64,000 nt of DNA from JAYPUA01 sp038133845 (lineage in GTDB: Bacteria; SAR324; NAC60-12). The stretch covers positions 1 through 64,000 of the forward strand of contig JAYPUA010000008.1 of NCBI GenBank assembly GCA_038133845.1, given 5' to 3'. Under the pieces are notes generated by a model. That model did no database searches. It saw nothing but the letters and a program-made list of their open reading frames with translations, and was not told the DNA's origin. Below, piece by piece: positions 51,009 to 60,234 of this stretch. The position numbers and the translations under genes are program-made. The first letter of the stretch is position 1. Each line of letters opens with the position of its first letter.

Positions 51009-51653
51009 ATGCAGGTCACGCTGAAAGCCGCTGCCACCCTGGATGGAAAAATCGCCACCGCGCAGGGCGAGTCGCGATGGATCACGGGGGCTGTTGCTCG
51101 CGAGGCCGGACACCACCTGCGTCACCAGCATGAGGCAATCCTGGTCGGGATCGGGACCGCGCTCGCGGATGACCCGGCGCTGGACACCCGGGGGGTTCCG
51201 GGAGGCAGATCTCCCATCCGGGTTGTGCTGGATTCCAGAGGACAGCTGCCGTTGCAGGCCCAGATGCTTCGTAACGATGGGGTCCCGGTGTGGGTCTTTC
51301 AGGGGTGCCATGCTCCGGAGCGAGCCTGGCCGGTCCGGCCCCTGCTGAAAAGGTTCCGGGCGCCCTCAGAGCGTCCGGAGGTTCCCTGGGTGCTGGAGCA
51401 ACTCGAGCGGCAGGGGGTCAACTCGGTGCTGGTGGAGGGTGGGGCCTCCGTGCACGCCTCCTTCATCCGCTCCGGCTGCGTCAACACGCTCAAGCTCTTC
51501 CTCGCTCCGAAGGTCATTGGGGGGCAAGGGGCGCTTTCTTGGTGCGGAGACTGGGGCTGTGCTGGGCTGAGCGAGTCTCATCAGTGGCAGATCGAGTCCA
51601 CCGAGATGCTGGGAGAAGACCTCTTGGTCACGGTACGATTTCGTGGTTTCTGA
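51009..51653 (+). CDS. RibD C-terminal/dihydrofolate reductase-like protein
   Basis: A 214-aa protein with the RibD-C signature at its N-terminus: L-K-A-A-A-T-L-D-G-K-I-A, then W-I-T-G, V-G-I-G-T-A-L-A-D-D-P and V-E-G-G-A-S-V-H. It lacks the deaminase domain of bifunctional RibD. It would reduce 5-amino-6-ribosylaminouracil phosphate, or a related pteridine/pyrimidine. It stands alone, away from other rib genes. The gene diverges from proX across the palindromic operator region. Confidence 0.88.
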   Translation: MQVTLKAAATLDGKIATAQGESRWITGAVAREAGHHLRHQHEAILVGIGTALADDPALDTRGVPGGRSPIRVVLDSRGQLPLQAQMLRNDGVPVWVFQGCHAPERAWPVRPLLKRFRAPSERPEVPWVLEQLERQGVNSVLVEGGASVHASFIRSGCVNTLKLFLAPKVIGGQGALSWCGDWGCAGLSESHQWQIESTEMLGEDLLVTVRFRGF

Positions 51654-51765
51654 AGCCCTCTTCAGAGACCTCTTTCCGGGAGGTCTCCCCCAGGCTTTCT
51701 CGAGCAGCGCTTCCCGGGAAGGGGTTCTGCGAGCTTCTTCACCAAGGGAGGCTTTTACAGATGAC

Positions 51766-51785
51766 CCGGCCTTTGGCCGGTTTTT
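51766..51785 (+). terminator. Rho-independent terminator before ctaB
   Basis: A CCGGCC-TTT-GGCCGG hairpin is immediately followed by five T. It ends transcription from the RibD-like gene and insulates the cytochrome oxidase cluster. Confidence 0.75.
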
Positions 51786-51886
51786 CCTTGCGGTCCGAAC
51801 TGCGTTTATGCTAGTTTTTCACAGTTCATCAAACCCGCATCGGGTCCTCTGAAGCACTTGATTTGGCTCCACTACGTCACGCATTC

Positions 51887-52786
51887 ATGCGAACCAAAGC
51901 CTACCCGCTCGACAGCCTCGCACCTCAATCCAGCAAGCTCATGGATTACTGGGCGCTCACCAAGCCTCGTCTCCTGACGATGGTGCTGCTGAGCGCGGCG
52001 CTTGGGTTCAGCCTCTCCCCTCAGGCGGCAGAGATGTGGCTTCTGCTCAATCTCCTCCTTGGGACAGCGCTGGTAGGAGCAGCTGCGCACGCGCTAAACC
52101 AGTGGTATGAGCGGATCCCGGACGGGCAGATGCCTCGCACCCGGAATCGTCCGCTGCCTGCGGGGCGCCTGGGAGCCGAAGAGGCCCTTCGCTTCGGGAT
52201 GATCTTGATGGTCCTCGGGCTGCTATACCTCCAGCTGACCGTCAACAGCCTGACCGCGATTATCGGGGCGTTGACCTTGGCTTCCTACGTCCTGCTCTAC
52301 ACCCCCCTCAAGCAAGTAACCGCCCTGAACACCTGGGTCGGCGCTGTAACTGGCGCATTGCCTCCTCTGATGGGCTGGGCTGCTGCCGAGGGACAGATGA
52401 CCTGGCAGATGCTCCCCATCTTCGCTCTGCTCTACTTCTGGCAGCTTCCGCACTTCTTTGCCATTGCCTGGGCCTACCGTGAAGACTACGCTCGCGGAGG
52501 GTTCCGGATGCTTTCTCTGGACGACGAGCGGGGAACCCGCACAGCCCGGCAGATTCTGGTCAACACGCTCTTTATGATCGTGGCCAGCTTCTCGTTCCTC
52601 TGGTTCGAGCAGGCCTCGACCTTCTATATCTTCAGCGCTTCGATCCTGGGAGGCGGATTCCTGCTCAGCGCCGTCATGTTCTGGAAGCGCCCGAGCGTGC
52701 CTCAGGCCCGCTACGTCTTCCTTGCCTCCATTGTTTATCTTCCCCTTCTGGCGACGGCCCTGGTCGTCGACAACCTCTTTCTCTAA
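51887..52786 (+). CDS. ctaB: Protoheme IX farnesyltransferase (heme O synthase)
   Basis: A 299-aa polytopic UbiA-superfamily prenyltransferase with nine membrane segments. The first aspartate-rich region reads N-Q-W-Y-E-R-I-P-D-G-Q-M-P-R-T-R-N-R-P-L, diagnostic of CtaB/CyoE; the second is D-D-E-R-G-T-R-T-A-R. It makes heme O for the oxidase encoded next. ATG 51887 is the working start; TTG 51863 and ATG 51941 are alternatives. It leads the cox cluster. Confidence 0.94.
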   Translation: MRTKAYPLDSLAPQSSKLMDYWALTKPRLLTMVLLSAALGFSLSPQAAEMWLLLNLLLGTALVGAAAHALNQWYERIPDGQMPRTRNRPLPAGRLGAEEALRFGMILMVLGLLYLQLTVNSLTAIIGALTLASYVLLYTPLKQVTALNTWVGAVTGALPPLMGWAAAEGQMTWQMLPIFALLYFWQLPHFFAIAWAYREDYARGGFRMLSLDDERGTRTARQILVNTLFMIVASFSFLWFEQASTFYIFSASILGGGFLLSAVMFWKRPSVPQARYVFLASIVYLPLLATALVVDNLFL

Positions 52787-52800
52787 CCCCCGGAGAGCTT

Positions 52801-52914
52801 ATGATTCAAACGTCGATTGATGAAGCCGAAGTCTTGGCAGCCAAGGTCTTCAAAGTGGTCGTAATTGGATGCGTACTGTTCATGCTGGCAGTGGTCATCT
52901 TCGTTCTGAACTGA
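52801..52914 (+). CDS. Single-helix mini-protein (37 aa) in the cox cluster
   Basis: ATG 52801, preceded by GGAGAG at a good distance, opens a 37-aa frame: a short acidic head (M-I-Q-T-S-I-D-E-A-E) and one hydrophobic helix (residues about 17-36). It fits exactly between ctaB (14-base gap) and coxB (39 bases). Single-helix mini-subunits are common in cytochrome oxidases, so a structural or assembly role is reasonable. No family is recognised. Confidence 0.65.
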   Translation: MIQTSIDEAEVLAAKVFKVVVIGCVLFMLAVVIFVLN

Positions 52915-52953
52915 GGCTGGAGCATTCCAGAGCCCCTTTAAAATTAAAAGATC

Positions 52954-53742
52954 ATGCTCGATTACTTCATTCCGAGAGCCTCGTCCTTCAGTGGTGACAT
53001 GGACGGGCTGTTCAACCTGATTGTCTACGGCGTCGGATTCTGGTTCGTGCTGACCTTGTCCGTGCTCGTCTACTTCATGATCCGCTTTCGCCACAGCGTG
53101 AGCCCGAAAGCAGCCTACATCACTGGAGAAAAGCACAGTGAGAGCAAATGGGTGCACTGGCCACACTATGCGATCATCGTCTTTGACGTGGTCCTGATTG
53201 CCGGCGCGATCATGGTCTGGGTGCAGGTCAAGCAGACCTTGCCTCCCAAGGATGACATCATCCGGGCGGTCGGACAGCAGTGGTCCTGGTCGTTTGTCCA
53301 CTCCGGACCGGATGGCAAGTTGGACACCGAGGACGACGTCCTGACGGTGAACGACCTCCATGTTGAAGTCGGCAAGGTCTATCACTTCGAGCTGCAGTCT
53401 CGAGACGTGCTGCACAACTTCTCCATCCCCGCCTTCCGCCTGAAGCAGGACATGATCCCCGGACGGACGATCACCGGCTGGTTTGAGCCCACTCAGGAGG
53501 GAACGTTCGACCTGCAGTGCGCCGAGATGTGCGGGCACGGACACGGGATCATGGGCGCAGCCATCACCGTACACTCCCCGGAAAGCTATCAAGCCACCAT
53601 GGAAGCCATTCAGAACGGGACTTACGAGAGTGAGTACCTCAAGCGTTTGAAGGAGGGCTCGACCCCCATCAACGCCAAGCGTCCTCAGGTGAGCCAGAAC
53701 GAGGCCTCTCCCTACACGGAGAAGTTGCTCAGCAGTTTTTGA
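52954..53742 (+). CDS. coxB: Cytochrome c oxidase subunit II
   Basis: A 262-aa protein with two N-terminal membrane helices (about 23-45 and 68-90) and a periplasmic cupredoxin domain. CuA ligands are visible: H in D-V-L-H-N-F-S, then C-A-E-M-C-G-H-G-H-G-I-M with both Cys, the Glu carbonyl, His and Met. It lacks a fused cytochrome c domain, so this is an aa3-type rather than a caa3-type subunit II. It accepts electrons from cytochrome c. Confidence 0.96.
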   Translation: MLDYFIPRASSFSGDMDGLFNLIVYGVGFWFVLTLSVLVYFMIRFRHSVSPKAAYITGEKHSESKWVHWPHYAIIVFDVVLIAGAIMVWVQVKQTLPPKDDIIRAVGQQWSWSFVHSGPDGKLDTEDDVLTVNDLHVEVGKVYHFELQSRDVLHNFSIPAFRLKQDMIPGRTITGWFEPTQEGTFDLQCAEMCGHGHGIMGAAITVHSPESYQATMEAIQNGTYESEYLKRLKEGSTPINAKRPQVSQNEASPYTEKLLSSF

Positions 53743-53774
53743 TTCCTGACTAAATCTGATTTCAAGGAGGATTG

Positions 53775-55484
53775 ATGAGTCAAGCCACCACGATGACAGA
53801 AGCTCACGCTCATGATGTCCATCACGAGGAGAGTTTCTGGACCAAGTACATCTTCTCCGTTGACCACAAGGTCATCGGGCTCCAGTACATGTTCCTGGGG
53901 CTGTTCATGGCGCTGGTAGGCGGCTACTTCGCCTACAGCTTCCGGATGCAGCTTGCCTTCCCAGGACAGGAGGTGCCGCTCTACGGGCTGGTCAGCCCCG
54001 CGGAATACAACATGCTCGTGACCAACCACGGTACGATCATGATCTTCTGGGTCGCCATGCCGGTGCTGATCGCCGCGTTCGGGAACTACATGATCCCGCT
54101 GATGATCGGCTGTGACGACATGGTTTTCCCGCGTCTCAACCGCCTGTCCATTCAGGTCTTCTTCGTCAGCATCGTTGTACTCTTCATCTCCTTCTTCGTT
54201 GAGGGAGGCGGCTTCGGTGGCGCATGGACCTCCTATCCTCCGCTCTCCTCGGTTGCGGAGTACAGCCTGACCAACTGGGGCTCTTCCCTGTGGCTCCTGG
54301 CCGTGGCCCTGGAGATTGTGGCCTTCCTGATCGGAGGGATCAACTTCCTCACCACGACCATGAATTCCCGGGCTCCGGGAATGCGCATGACCGACGTGCC
54401 GATCGCCGTCTGGACGATCAACATCGCCGTGATCATGTTCATGGCCTCGGTTGGCCCCTTGGTCGCCGGAGCGGTGATGCTGTTCATGGACCAGCGGCTG
54501 GGGACCACCTTCTTCCTGCCCTCCGCAGGAGGAGACCCGGTTCTCTGGCAGCACCTCTTCTGGTTCTTCGGGCACCCGGAGGTGTACGTGGTCCTGTTTC
54601 CTGCAATGGGGATCGTGGCCGACATCATCACCACCTTCTCCCGCAAGAAGCTCTTTGGATACCGCGCGATCCTGTACACGATCATTGCAACCGGAGCCCT
54701 GTCCTTCGTCGTCTGGGCACACCACCAGTTCGTGGCCGGAATCGACCCCCGGATGGCCAACATCTTCGCCGTGACCACGCTGCTCATTTCAGTCCCCATT
54801 GCTGAGATGCTGTTCTGCTACATCGCTACCCTGTACGGCGGATCGATCCGCTACGAGCTGCCGATGAAGTGGGCCATGGCCTTTCTGATCTCATTCCTGG
54901 TTGGTGGAGTTACCGGAATCCCGCTGGGGGCAAGTGGGATGGACATCTTCTTCCACGACACCTACTTCGTGATCGCCCACTTCCACTACACCTTCTTCCC
55001 GATCGCCATCTTGGCGATGTTTGCGGCGATCTACTACTGGTATCCAAAGATGTTTGGGCGGCACATGAACAAGCTGCTTGGAGAGATCCACTTCTGGGGG
55101 ACCTTCCTGACCTTCAACGGGCTCTTCCTCCCGCTGTTCCTGGTCGGCATGGCCGGACAGCATCGCCGGATCTACAACTACCAGCACTTCCCGGACCTGG
55201 CCTCAGCCGACCTGCAGGGAATCCGCATCTTCGCCACCACCAGTCTGGTCCTGCTGCTGCTCTTCCAGATCCCGTTCATCTGGAACTTCTTTGCCAGCAT
55301 GGTCACGGGAGAGAAGGCAGAAGCCAACCCGTGGAAGGCCAACAGCCTGGAGTGGGTTGCCCCCTCTCCTCCGCCTCACGGGAACTTCAAGGAACTCCCG
55401 ACGGTATACCGCGGGCCCTACGAGTACAGCGTCCCGGGAAATCGGGAGGACTACTGGCCCCAGCACATGCCTGATCGAAACTGA
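53775..55484 (+). CDS. coxA: Cytochrome c oxidase subunit I
   Basis: A 569-aa, 12-helix heme-copper oxidase core. F-F-G-H-P-E-V-Y gives the CuB His, the A1-type Glu and the cross-linked Tyr; H-H-Q-F and H-D-T-Y-F-V-I-A-H-F-H-Y carry the remaining CuB and heme ligands. It reduces O2 and pumps protons. ATG 53775 follows AAGGAGG at 53764-53770; the TTG 53772 is rejected. A strong stem-loop follows the gene. Confidence 0.97.
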   Translation: MSQATTMTEAHAHDVHHEESFWTKYIFSVDHKVIGLQYMFLGLFMALVGGYFAYSFRMQLAFPGQEVPLYGLVSPAEYNMLVTNHGTIMIFWVAMPVLIAAFGNYMIPLMIGCDDMVFPRLNRLSIQVFFVSIVVLFISFFVEGGGFGGAWTSYPPLSSVAEYSLTNWGSSLWLLAVALEIVAFLIGGINFLTTTMNSRAPGMRMTDVPIAVWTINIAVIMFMASVGPLVAGAVMLFMDQRLGTTFFLPSAGGDPVLWQHLFWFFGHPEVYVVLFPAMGIVADIITTFSRKKLFGYRAILYTIIATGALSFVVWAHHQFVAGIDPRMANIFAVTTLLISVPIAEMLFCYIATLYGGSIRYELPMKWAMAFLISFLVGGVTGIPLGASGMDIFFHDTYFVIAHFHYTFFPIAILAMFAAIYYWYPKMFGRHMNKLLGEIHFWGTFLTFNGLFLPLFLVGMAGQHRRIYNYQHFPDLASADLQGIRIFATTSLVLLLLFQIPFIWNFFASMVTGEKAEANPWKANSLEWVAPSPPPHGNFKELPTVYRGPYEYSVPGNREDYWPQHMPDRN

Positions 55485-55492
55485 CGCCTTTT

Positions 55493-55519
55493 CGGCCTGG
55501 GCAAAAGCTGTCCAGGCCG
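55493..55519 (+). other. Stem-loop between coxA and subunit III gene
   Basis: CGGCCTGGGCA and TGTCCAGGCCG form an 11-bp stem (one G-T pair) with a 5-nt loop, nine bases after the coxA stop. No T-run is present. It may protect the coxA mRNA end or partly attenuate downstream genes. Confidence 0.5.
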
Positions 55520-55551
55520 GAACCTGCTAACCCCTCTCCCCGGAACTCTCT

Positions 55552-56133
55552 ATGTCGATGCACGGTCCGATTGCCACCGGTCGCACTGCGACAGGAATCC
55601 CCACTGCGCGGCTGGCCGTTTGGTGGCTGCTCTCTTCAGAGGTCTTCATCTTTGGTGGGCTGATTGCCTGCTTCCTGCTCTTCAAGTTCAACGGAGCCCC
55701 CGGATTTCAGGACGCGGTTCTGACCGTCACTTGGGCGGGTGCCTTCAACACCTTCGTGCTCCTCACCTCCAGCCTGACCATCGTCCTCGCTCACGATGCC
55801 GCAGAGCACGGGGACAAGGACCGCGCCTTCAAGTACATCTGGTTCACCATCTTCGGGGGGCTGGTCTTCATGTGCGTGAAGGCCTACGAATACGGAAGCA
55901 AGATCGCTCATGGCGTCGGGTTCACCACGAACATTTTCTGGTCGTTCTACTTCACCATGACCGGACTGCACGCTCTCCACGTGCTTGGAGGAATGGTCAT
56001 CATGGGCATGGTCTCCTTCGACATCCGCAAGGGGTACAATCTTCACCGCGCCGAGTTGGTGGGGCTGTACTGGCACTTCGTCGACATCGTCTGGATCTTC
56101 CTGTTCCCCATACTTTACATCGCCAATTTCTGA
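55552..56133 (+). CDS. coxC: Cytochrome c oxidase subunit III
   Basis: A 193-aa protein with five membrane helices, the short bacterial form of subunit III. Recognisable motifs are W-W-L-L-S-S-E-V-F-I-F-G-G, T-G-L-H-A-L-H-V-L-G-G and Y-W-H-F-V-D-I-V-W-I-F-L-F-P. It supports proton uptake and stability of the core. It is followed nine bases later by the subunit IV gene. Confidence 0.94.
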   Translation: MSMHGPIATGRTATGIPTARLAVWWLLSSEVFIFGGLIACFLLFKFNGAPGFQDAVLTVTWAGAFNTFVLLTSSLTIVLAHDAAEHGDKDRAFKYIWFTIFGGLVFMCVKAYEYGSKIAHGVGFTTNIFWSFYFTMTGLHALHVLGGMVIMGMVSFDIRKGYNLHRAELVGLYWHFVDIVWIFLFPILYIANF

Positions 56134-56142
56134 GAGGTTCTC

Positions 56143-56535
56143 ATGTCGGAAGCAGCACACGCTCATCCCAACTACATCAAGATCTGGGCGATTCTTCTCG
56201 GATTGCTGGTCGTCAGCCTCATCGGCCCGGAGATCGGCATCCCTTGGTTGACCGTGGTCACAGCCTTCGGGATCGCGATCGTCAAGGCCTACATGGTCTG
56301 TGCCGACTTCATGCATTTACGATTTGAAAAAAAGATCATCTGGTTTCTATTGCTGGCATCTGTCGTAGTGATTGGAGCAGTCTTCTTCTTTGGGGTGTCT
56401 TCGGACATCATCAAGACCCAAGGGCAGAATTGGGAGGACTGCATCTCCAATGGCTCCTGCAAAGTCGAGCAGCGAGTGATTGTTCACTCCAGTTCCTATG
56501 CCGAGGTTTCTGCCGAACACGACGCACAGCAATAA
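56143..56535 (+). CDS. Cytochrome c oxidase subunit IV (prokaryotic)
   Basis: A 130-aa protein with three membrane helices and a His-rich N-terminus, with the K-A-Y-M-V-C-A-D-F-M-H-L motif of prokaryotic COX4 (CtaF-like) proteins. The C-terminal part after residue 90 is hydrophilic, with two Cys (D-C-I-S-N-G-S-C), longer than usual. It belongs to the oxidase by position. Confidence 0.85.
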   Translation: MSEAAHAHPNYIKIWAILLGLLVVSLIGPEIGIPWLTVVTAFGIAIVKAYMVCADFMHLRFEKKIIWFLLLASVVVIGAVFFFGVSSDIIKTQGQNWEDCISNGSCKVEQRVIVHSSSYAEVSAEHDAQQ

Positions 56536-56544
56536 CGAACACTC

Positions 56545-57162
56545 ATGAACCACTGGTTGCTCCACTCCCTCGTCACCGAGCCCTCCTACGAAGACCGGCC
56601 GCTTCGTGCCAAGCCCCTGATTTCCAGCACGGTCTTTGCCGTTCTGGTCTTCATCGTAACCGAGATCATGCTCTTTGCGTCGCTCATCAGCGCCTACATG
56701 ATCATCCGTTCCGGACTGGAGGAGTGGCCTCCGTGGGGACAACCTCGCCTGCCAGTCTGGACCACTGCGTTCAACTCCGTCGTCCTGATCGGCAGCGCCT
56801 TCCTGCTCCGACAGGCTTCCATCTTCCTGAAGACCGACCGCACCCAGGCCTTTCGTTTCTCGGGATACTGTCTGGGGGCCGGGGTCTTCTTTTTGCTGTT
56901 TCAAGGATACGAGTGGGCGGAGCTGCTGAGCTACGGGCTGACGCTGAGTTCATCAAACTATGGCGGGATGTTCTACCTGATCATCGGGATGCACGGACTG
57001 CACGTTCTCGGAGCAGTGATCGCGCTGACCTTCACTTGGATTCGCCTGGCTCCGGAGGCGCGCAAGCCGATCACGGACGAGGGATTTCAGGGCATGTTGG
57101 TCTTCTGGTACTTTGTCGTCGGCATCTGGCCGATTCTCTACGCCCTGGTCTACCTCGCATGA
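56545..57162 (+). CDS. Second heme-copper oxidase subunit III-like protein
   Basis: A 205-aa five-helix protein with V-T-E-I-M-L-F-A-S-L-I-S-A-Y, G-M-H-G-L-H-V-L-G-A and Y-F-V-V-G-I-W-P, again subunit III signatures but clearly diverged from the coxC product 400 bases upstream. It may belong to the same complex or replace it under some condition. The stop overlaps the next gene (ATGA). Confidence 0.85.
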   Translation: MNHWLLHSLVTEPSYEDRPLRAKPLISSTVFAVLVFIVTEIMLFASLISAYMIIRSGLEEWPPWGQPRLPVWTTAFNSVVLIGSAFLLRQASIFLKTDRTQAFRFSGYCLGAGVFFLLFQGYEWAELLSYGLTLSSSNYGGMFYLIIGMHGLHVLGAVIALTFTWIRLAPEARKPITDEGFQGMLVFWYFVVGIWPILYALVYLA

Positions 57163-57392
57163 GGTTCCTCCCGCTTCTGCTCTCGCTGAGCCTCCCTGTC
57201 AACGCCTGGGCCTGTGCCGTCTGCTTCTCCGGGAGTGGAGGAACCATTACCTCCTACTACCTGGCAACTGCGGTGATGATGTTCATCCCGCTGATTGCTG
57301 TCGGTGGGTTTGTCTACTGGCTGTATCGGAAGTCTCAGGCAGAGGCTCCGGAGGAGTATGAGCGGCCGACGGAGGAGGAAGCGTCCTTCTAG
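57159..57392 (+). CDS. Small exported/membrane protein with CxxC (77 aa)
   Basis: A 77-aa protein with a signal-like N-terminus ending N-A-W-A-C-A-V-C-F-S-G-S-G, then one membrane helix (about 34-56) and an acidic tail. The C-A-V-C pair lies on the periplasmic side. It overlaps the second subunit III gene by four bases and so is the last gene of the cox operon. A role in metal or redox assembly is conceivable but unproven. Confidence 0.7.
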   Translation: MRFLPLLLSLSLPVNAWACAVCFSGSGGTITSYYLATAVMMFIPLIAVGGFVYWLYRKSQAEAPEEYERPTEEEASF

Positions 57393-58240
57393 GCGACGAT
57401 CTTGGTCCCGATGCCTTCATCGGTAAAGAGTTCGGCAATCACCGAGTGTGGATCTGTCCCGTTGATGATCTGTGCCGACTGGACCCCGTTCCGAACGCAG
57501 TAGAGCAGGGCTTCCACCTTGGGAGCCATCCCCCCCTTGATCACCCCTTCGCGAATCAGTTGCTCCGTCTGTTCGACACTCAGCTCGGACTGTAGCGATC
57601 CGTCCTTGATGACTCCGTCCACATCCGTCATGAAGATGATCCGGTAGGCCCGCAAGGCCACGGCGATCCGGGACGCGGCGGTGTCCGCGTTGATGTTGTA
57701 GGTCGTCCCGTCCTTGCCCATGCCAATGGGAGAGACCACCGGAAGGAACCCTTGCCCAATCAGGACCTCCAGCAGCTCCGGGTTGGTGCGCATGATCTCG
57801 CCGACATACCCCAGATCCGCTCCCTGCGGAGAGACCTTTTTCTGGGCATCAATCAGGTGACCGTCCTTGCCACTCAAACCCACCGCTTTGCCACCAAACC
57901 GGTTCAGCTGTGCGATGATCTCCTTGTTGATGTTTCCGGAGAGGACCATCTCCGCTACCCGCAGGTTCTCGGCGCTGGTCACCCGGAGGCCATCGATGAA
58001 GGAGACCTCCTGTCCCATCTGCTGCATGGCCCGAGAAACTTCCGGCCCCCCTCCATGCACAATCACCGGACGCATCCCCAGCGACTGCAGGAGGACAATG
58101 TCCTGGGCAAAGCTCTCCTTCAACTCCGGCTCAATCATGGCAGCGCCACCATACTTGATGACGACCACCTTGTCTCGAAAGCGCTGGATGTAGGATAGAG
58201 CCTCCAACAGGAGGGCCTTCTTGTCTAGATGAGACGGCAT
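57389..58240 (-). CDS. argB: Acetylglutamate kinase
   Basis: The enzyme phosphorylates N-acetylglutamate, the second step of arginine synthesis. The 283-aa protein has V-V-I-K-Y-G-G-A-A-M, V-H-G-G-G-P-E-V-S and N-I-N-A-D-T-A-A-S-R-I-A, and a K-G-G-M-A-P-K motif, all typical of ArgB. The N-terminal helix needed for arginine-feedback hexamers seems present (about 1-20). It overlaps the last cox-cluster gene by four convergent bases. Confidence 0.96.
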   Translation of the reverse strand: MPSHLDKKALLLEALSYIQRFRDKVVVIKYGGAAMIEPELKESFAQDIVLLQSLGMRPVIVHGGGPEVSRAMQQMGQEVSFIDGLRVTSAENLRVAEMVLSGNINKEIIAQLNRFGGKAVGLSGKDGHLIDAQKKVSPQGADLGYVGEIMRTNPELLEVLIGQGFLPVVSPIGMGKDGTTYNINADTAASRIAVALRAYRIIFMTDVDGVIKDGSLQSELSVEQTEQLIREGVIKGGMAPKVEALLYCVRNGVQSAQIINGTDPHSVIAELFTDEGIGTKIVA

Positions 58241-58250
58241 TCCGGAAAGG

Positions 58251-60122
58251 TCAGGACTCGTTATTGGGGACGATGAGCTTCTGATTCGGATACAGCGGAC
58301 TGCGCGGGTTCAGGTTGTTCAGGGCCACCAGGTTTTTCACGGAGGTTCCATACTTTCGGGCGAGCTGCCAGAGCGTGTCTCCACGTTGGACTCGGATCGT
58401 GATGTTCCCCGGGTTTGCTGCAGGGCGTTCCAACCGACGCTCTGAGACGATCAGCCGCTGCCCGGCCTTCAGCTGGCGTGGGTGGTCCATGTTGTTCCAG
58501 GCCAGCAATTGTTCGACGCTCACCTTGTGTCGCAGGGCAAGCCCGGACAAGGTCGCGTTGCGAGGCACCCGGATCGTTCGGTATCCATCTGCAGGGCGTG
58601 CATAGGTTGCGGGCACAAGCGACTTCGCCACAATCAGTGACTGTCCGGCCTTGAGCGATCTCGCACTGGAGAGGTGGTTCCATTCCATCAGCTTCCCCAC
58701 CGAGACCTTGTAGCGCCTGGCCAGCCCGGAGAGGGTCGAGCCTCGGGGGACCCGGATCTTGCGGGTCCGGACCACATGCTGACCAACCACCAGCTGCTGC
58801 CCGGCCTTGATCTCTTCTCCGGGCTCCAGGTGGTTCAGCTCTCGCAGCTTGCTTGGGCTGATGTCGTAACGTCGACTCAGGTCCTCCAAAGAGACTCCCT
58901 CCGGAACCTTCACCTTCAAGGGGGTGTTGCTAGAGACCAGCCGAGAGCTTTGTTGCTGCGGAGCGGAGCGGTTCTTGGCCACCTCGCGGACGACCTCCCA
59001 GGTCGGGATGTAAATCTTGAGTCGCTGGTTGACTCGAAGCAAGGAGTTGGTCTTCAAGCCGTTCCAGGTGGCCAGACGATTTACGGTCGTGTTGTGCTTG
59101 CGAGCCAGGTCCCAGAGGTTGTCTCCGGAGCGGACCCGAATGTACATGGGTTCTCCGTGACGCTGCAGGATGTTGGTCACTGCGCGAGAGTTGCCCAGGT
59201 GGCTGGAATAGGCGGCGATCCAGTCCAGGGAAGGCTGAGGCTTCTCCTTGAGCGAAAGCAGGAGTTTCTCGTGGTAGACCTTTGGGAGGTAAAACGTGTA
59301 CTTGTCATCCGTCAGCGGCGGAGTGCTCCGGTAGTACTGGGCGTTCATCAACCGAAACTCGCTGAAGGGGATCCCAACCCGAGTGGAGATTTCCTCCAGA
59401 GAGTAGCTGACAGCCAAAGCCACCTGCGCCTCATCCATTGGAGGATCTTTCCGGATCCAGCTCAACCCATAGGCGCTGGGGTTTCGATGGATCACTGCCA
59501 GCGCCATGATGGAAGGGACATAGCCTCGGGTCTCCCGGGGCAGGCGCAGGGAGCGGAAATCGGTCTTGCGTTTCCGGCTCCGGTTGTAGCGAATCGCCCG
59601 CTCAACCCGGTTCTCACCCGCATTGTAACCCGCCATGGCCAACTCCCAGTCGTGAAAGCGCTCGTAGAGCACCGAGAGGTAGGCAATTGCCGCCTGGGTC
59701 GCCTTGACCGGATCTCGCCTCTCATCCACCCAGTTGTCAATCCGCAACCCGTAGCGCTTTCCCGTAGGAGCAATGAACTGCCACAGCCCCACAGCCCCCA
59801 TGTGCGAACGGGCCTTGACGTTGAAATTGCTCTCCGCTGCAACCACATAGGCCAGGTCTTGGGGAAGCCCAGCGCTGTGCAGTTCGCGACGTATCAACGG
59901 CATGTACCTCCCGGAGCGTTTGATCCCCAGGCCGATCTGGTCTCGCTTCTTCGTGGTATAGAGCTTGACGAGGCTCTGAACGCGCTTGTCCATCCGGATC
60001 GGGAAGTCCTTGACCTCCATTTCCGGAGGAAGTCGGTAGTTTTCATTTGCCGAGAGAGGCCAGACGAAGAGGCCGACTCCCAACAGAAGGAGGAGAAGAG
60101 CGAATCGAAGAGAGAGAGACAT
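58251..60122 (-). CDS. MltD-like lytic transglycosylase with five LysM domains
   Basis: A 623-aa exported protein: signal/anchor at about 5-25, then an SLT domain with A-Y-V-V-A-A-E-S-N-F-N (catalytic Glu), G-A-V-G-L-W-Q-F-I and A-M-A-G-Y-N-A-G-E-N-R. Five LysM repeats follow to the C-terminus. It cleaves peptidoglycan glycan strands to anhydro-muropeptides. ATG 60122 is chosen for the signal peptide; the longer frame to 60260 is leader. It precedes argB by ten bases, an unexpected pairing. Confidence 0.92.
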   Translation of the reverse strand: MSLSLRFALLLLLLGVGLFVWPLSANENYRLPPEMEVKDFPIRMDKRVQSLVKLYTTKKRDQIGLGIKRSGRYMPLIRRELHSAGLPQDLAYVVAAESNFNVKARSHMGAVGLWQFIAPTGKRYGLRIDNWVDERRDPVKATQAAIAYLSVLYERFHDWELAMAGYNAGENRVERAIRYNRSRKRKTDFRSLRLPRETRGYVPSIMALAVIHRNPSAYGLSWIRKDPPMDEAQVALAVSYSLEEISTRVGIPFSEFRLMNAQYYRSTPPLTDDKYTFYLPKVYHEKLLLSLKEKPQPSLDWIAAYSSHLGNSRAVTNILQRHGEPMYIRVRSGDNLWDLARKHNTTVNRLATWNGLKTNSLLRVNQRLKIYIPTWEVVREVAKNRSAPQQQSSRLVSSNTPLKVKVPEGVSLEDLSRRYDISPSKLRELNHLEPGEEIKAGQQLVVGQHVVRTRKIRVPRGSTLSGLARRYKVSVGKLMEWNHLSSARSLKAGQSLIVAKSLVPATYARPADGYRTIRVPRNATLSGLALRHKVSVEQLLAWNNMDHPRQLKAGQRLIVSERRLERPAANPGNITIRVQRGDTLWQLARKYGTSVKNLVALNNLNPRSPLYPNQKLIVPNNES

Positions 60123-60234
60123 AAACGGAGGTCGAAAGATGCCGCGTGATTTAGAGCGCCCTGAGGCTTGGGTCTCGGCTTGGACGTGCAAGGACTGTGC
60201 GTTGGGGCGTCGGGATTCAGAGGAAAAAAACAAA

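Noticed and set aside
50781..51311. Minus-strand frame crossing the proX/RibD-like gap, with a possible ATG at 50930
   Set aside because: It runs through the RibD-like coding region and both palindromes, its AAGGAGG is 12 nt from the ATG, and the product has no recognisable features.
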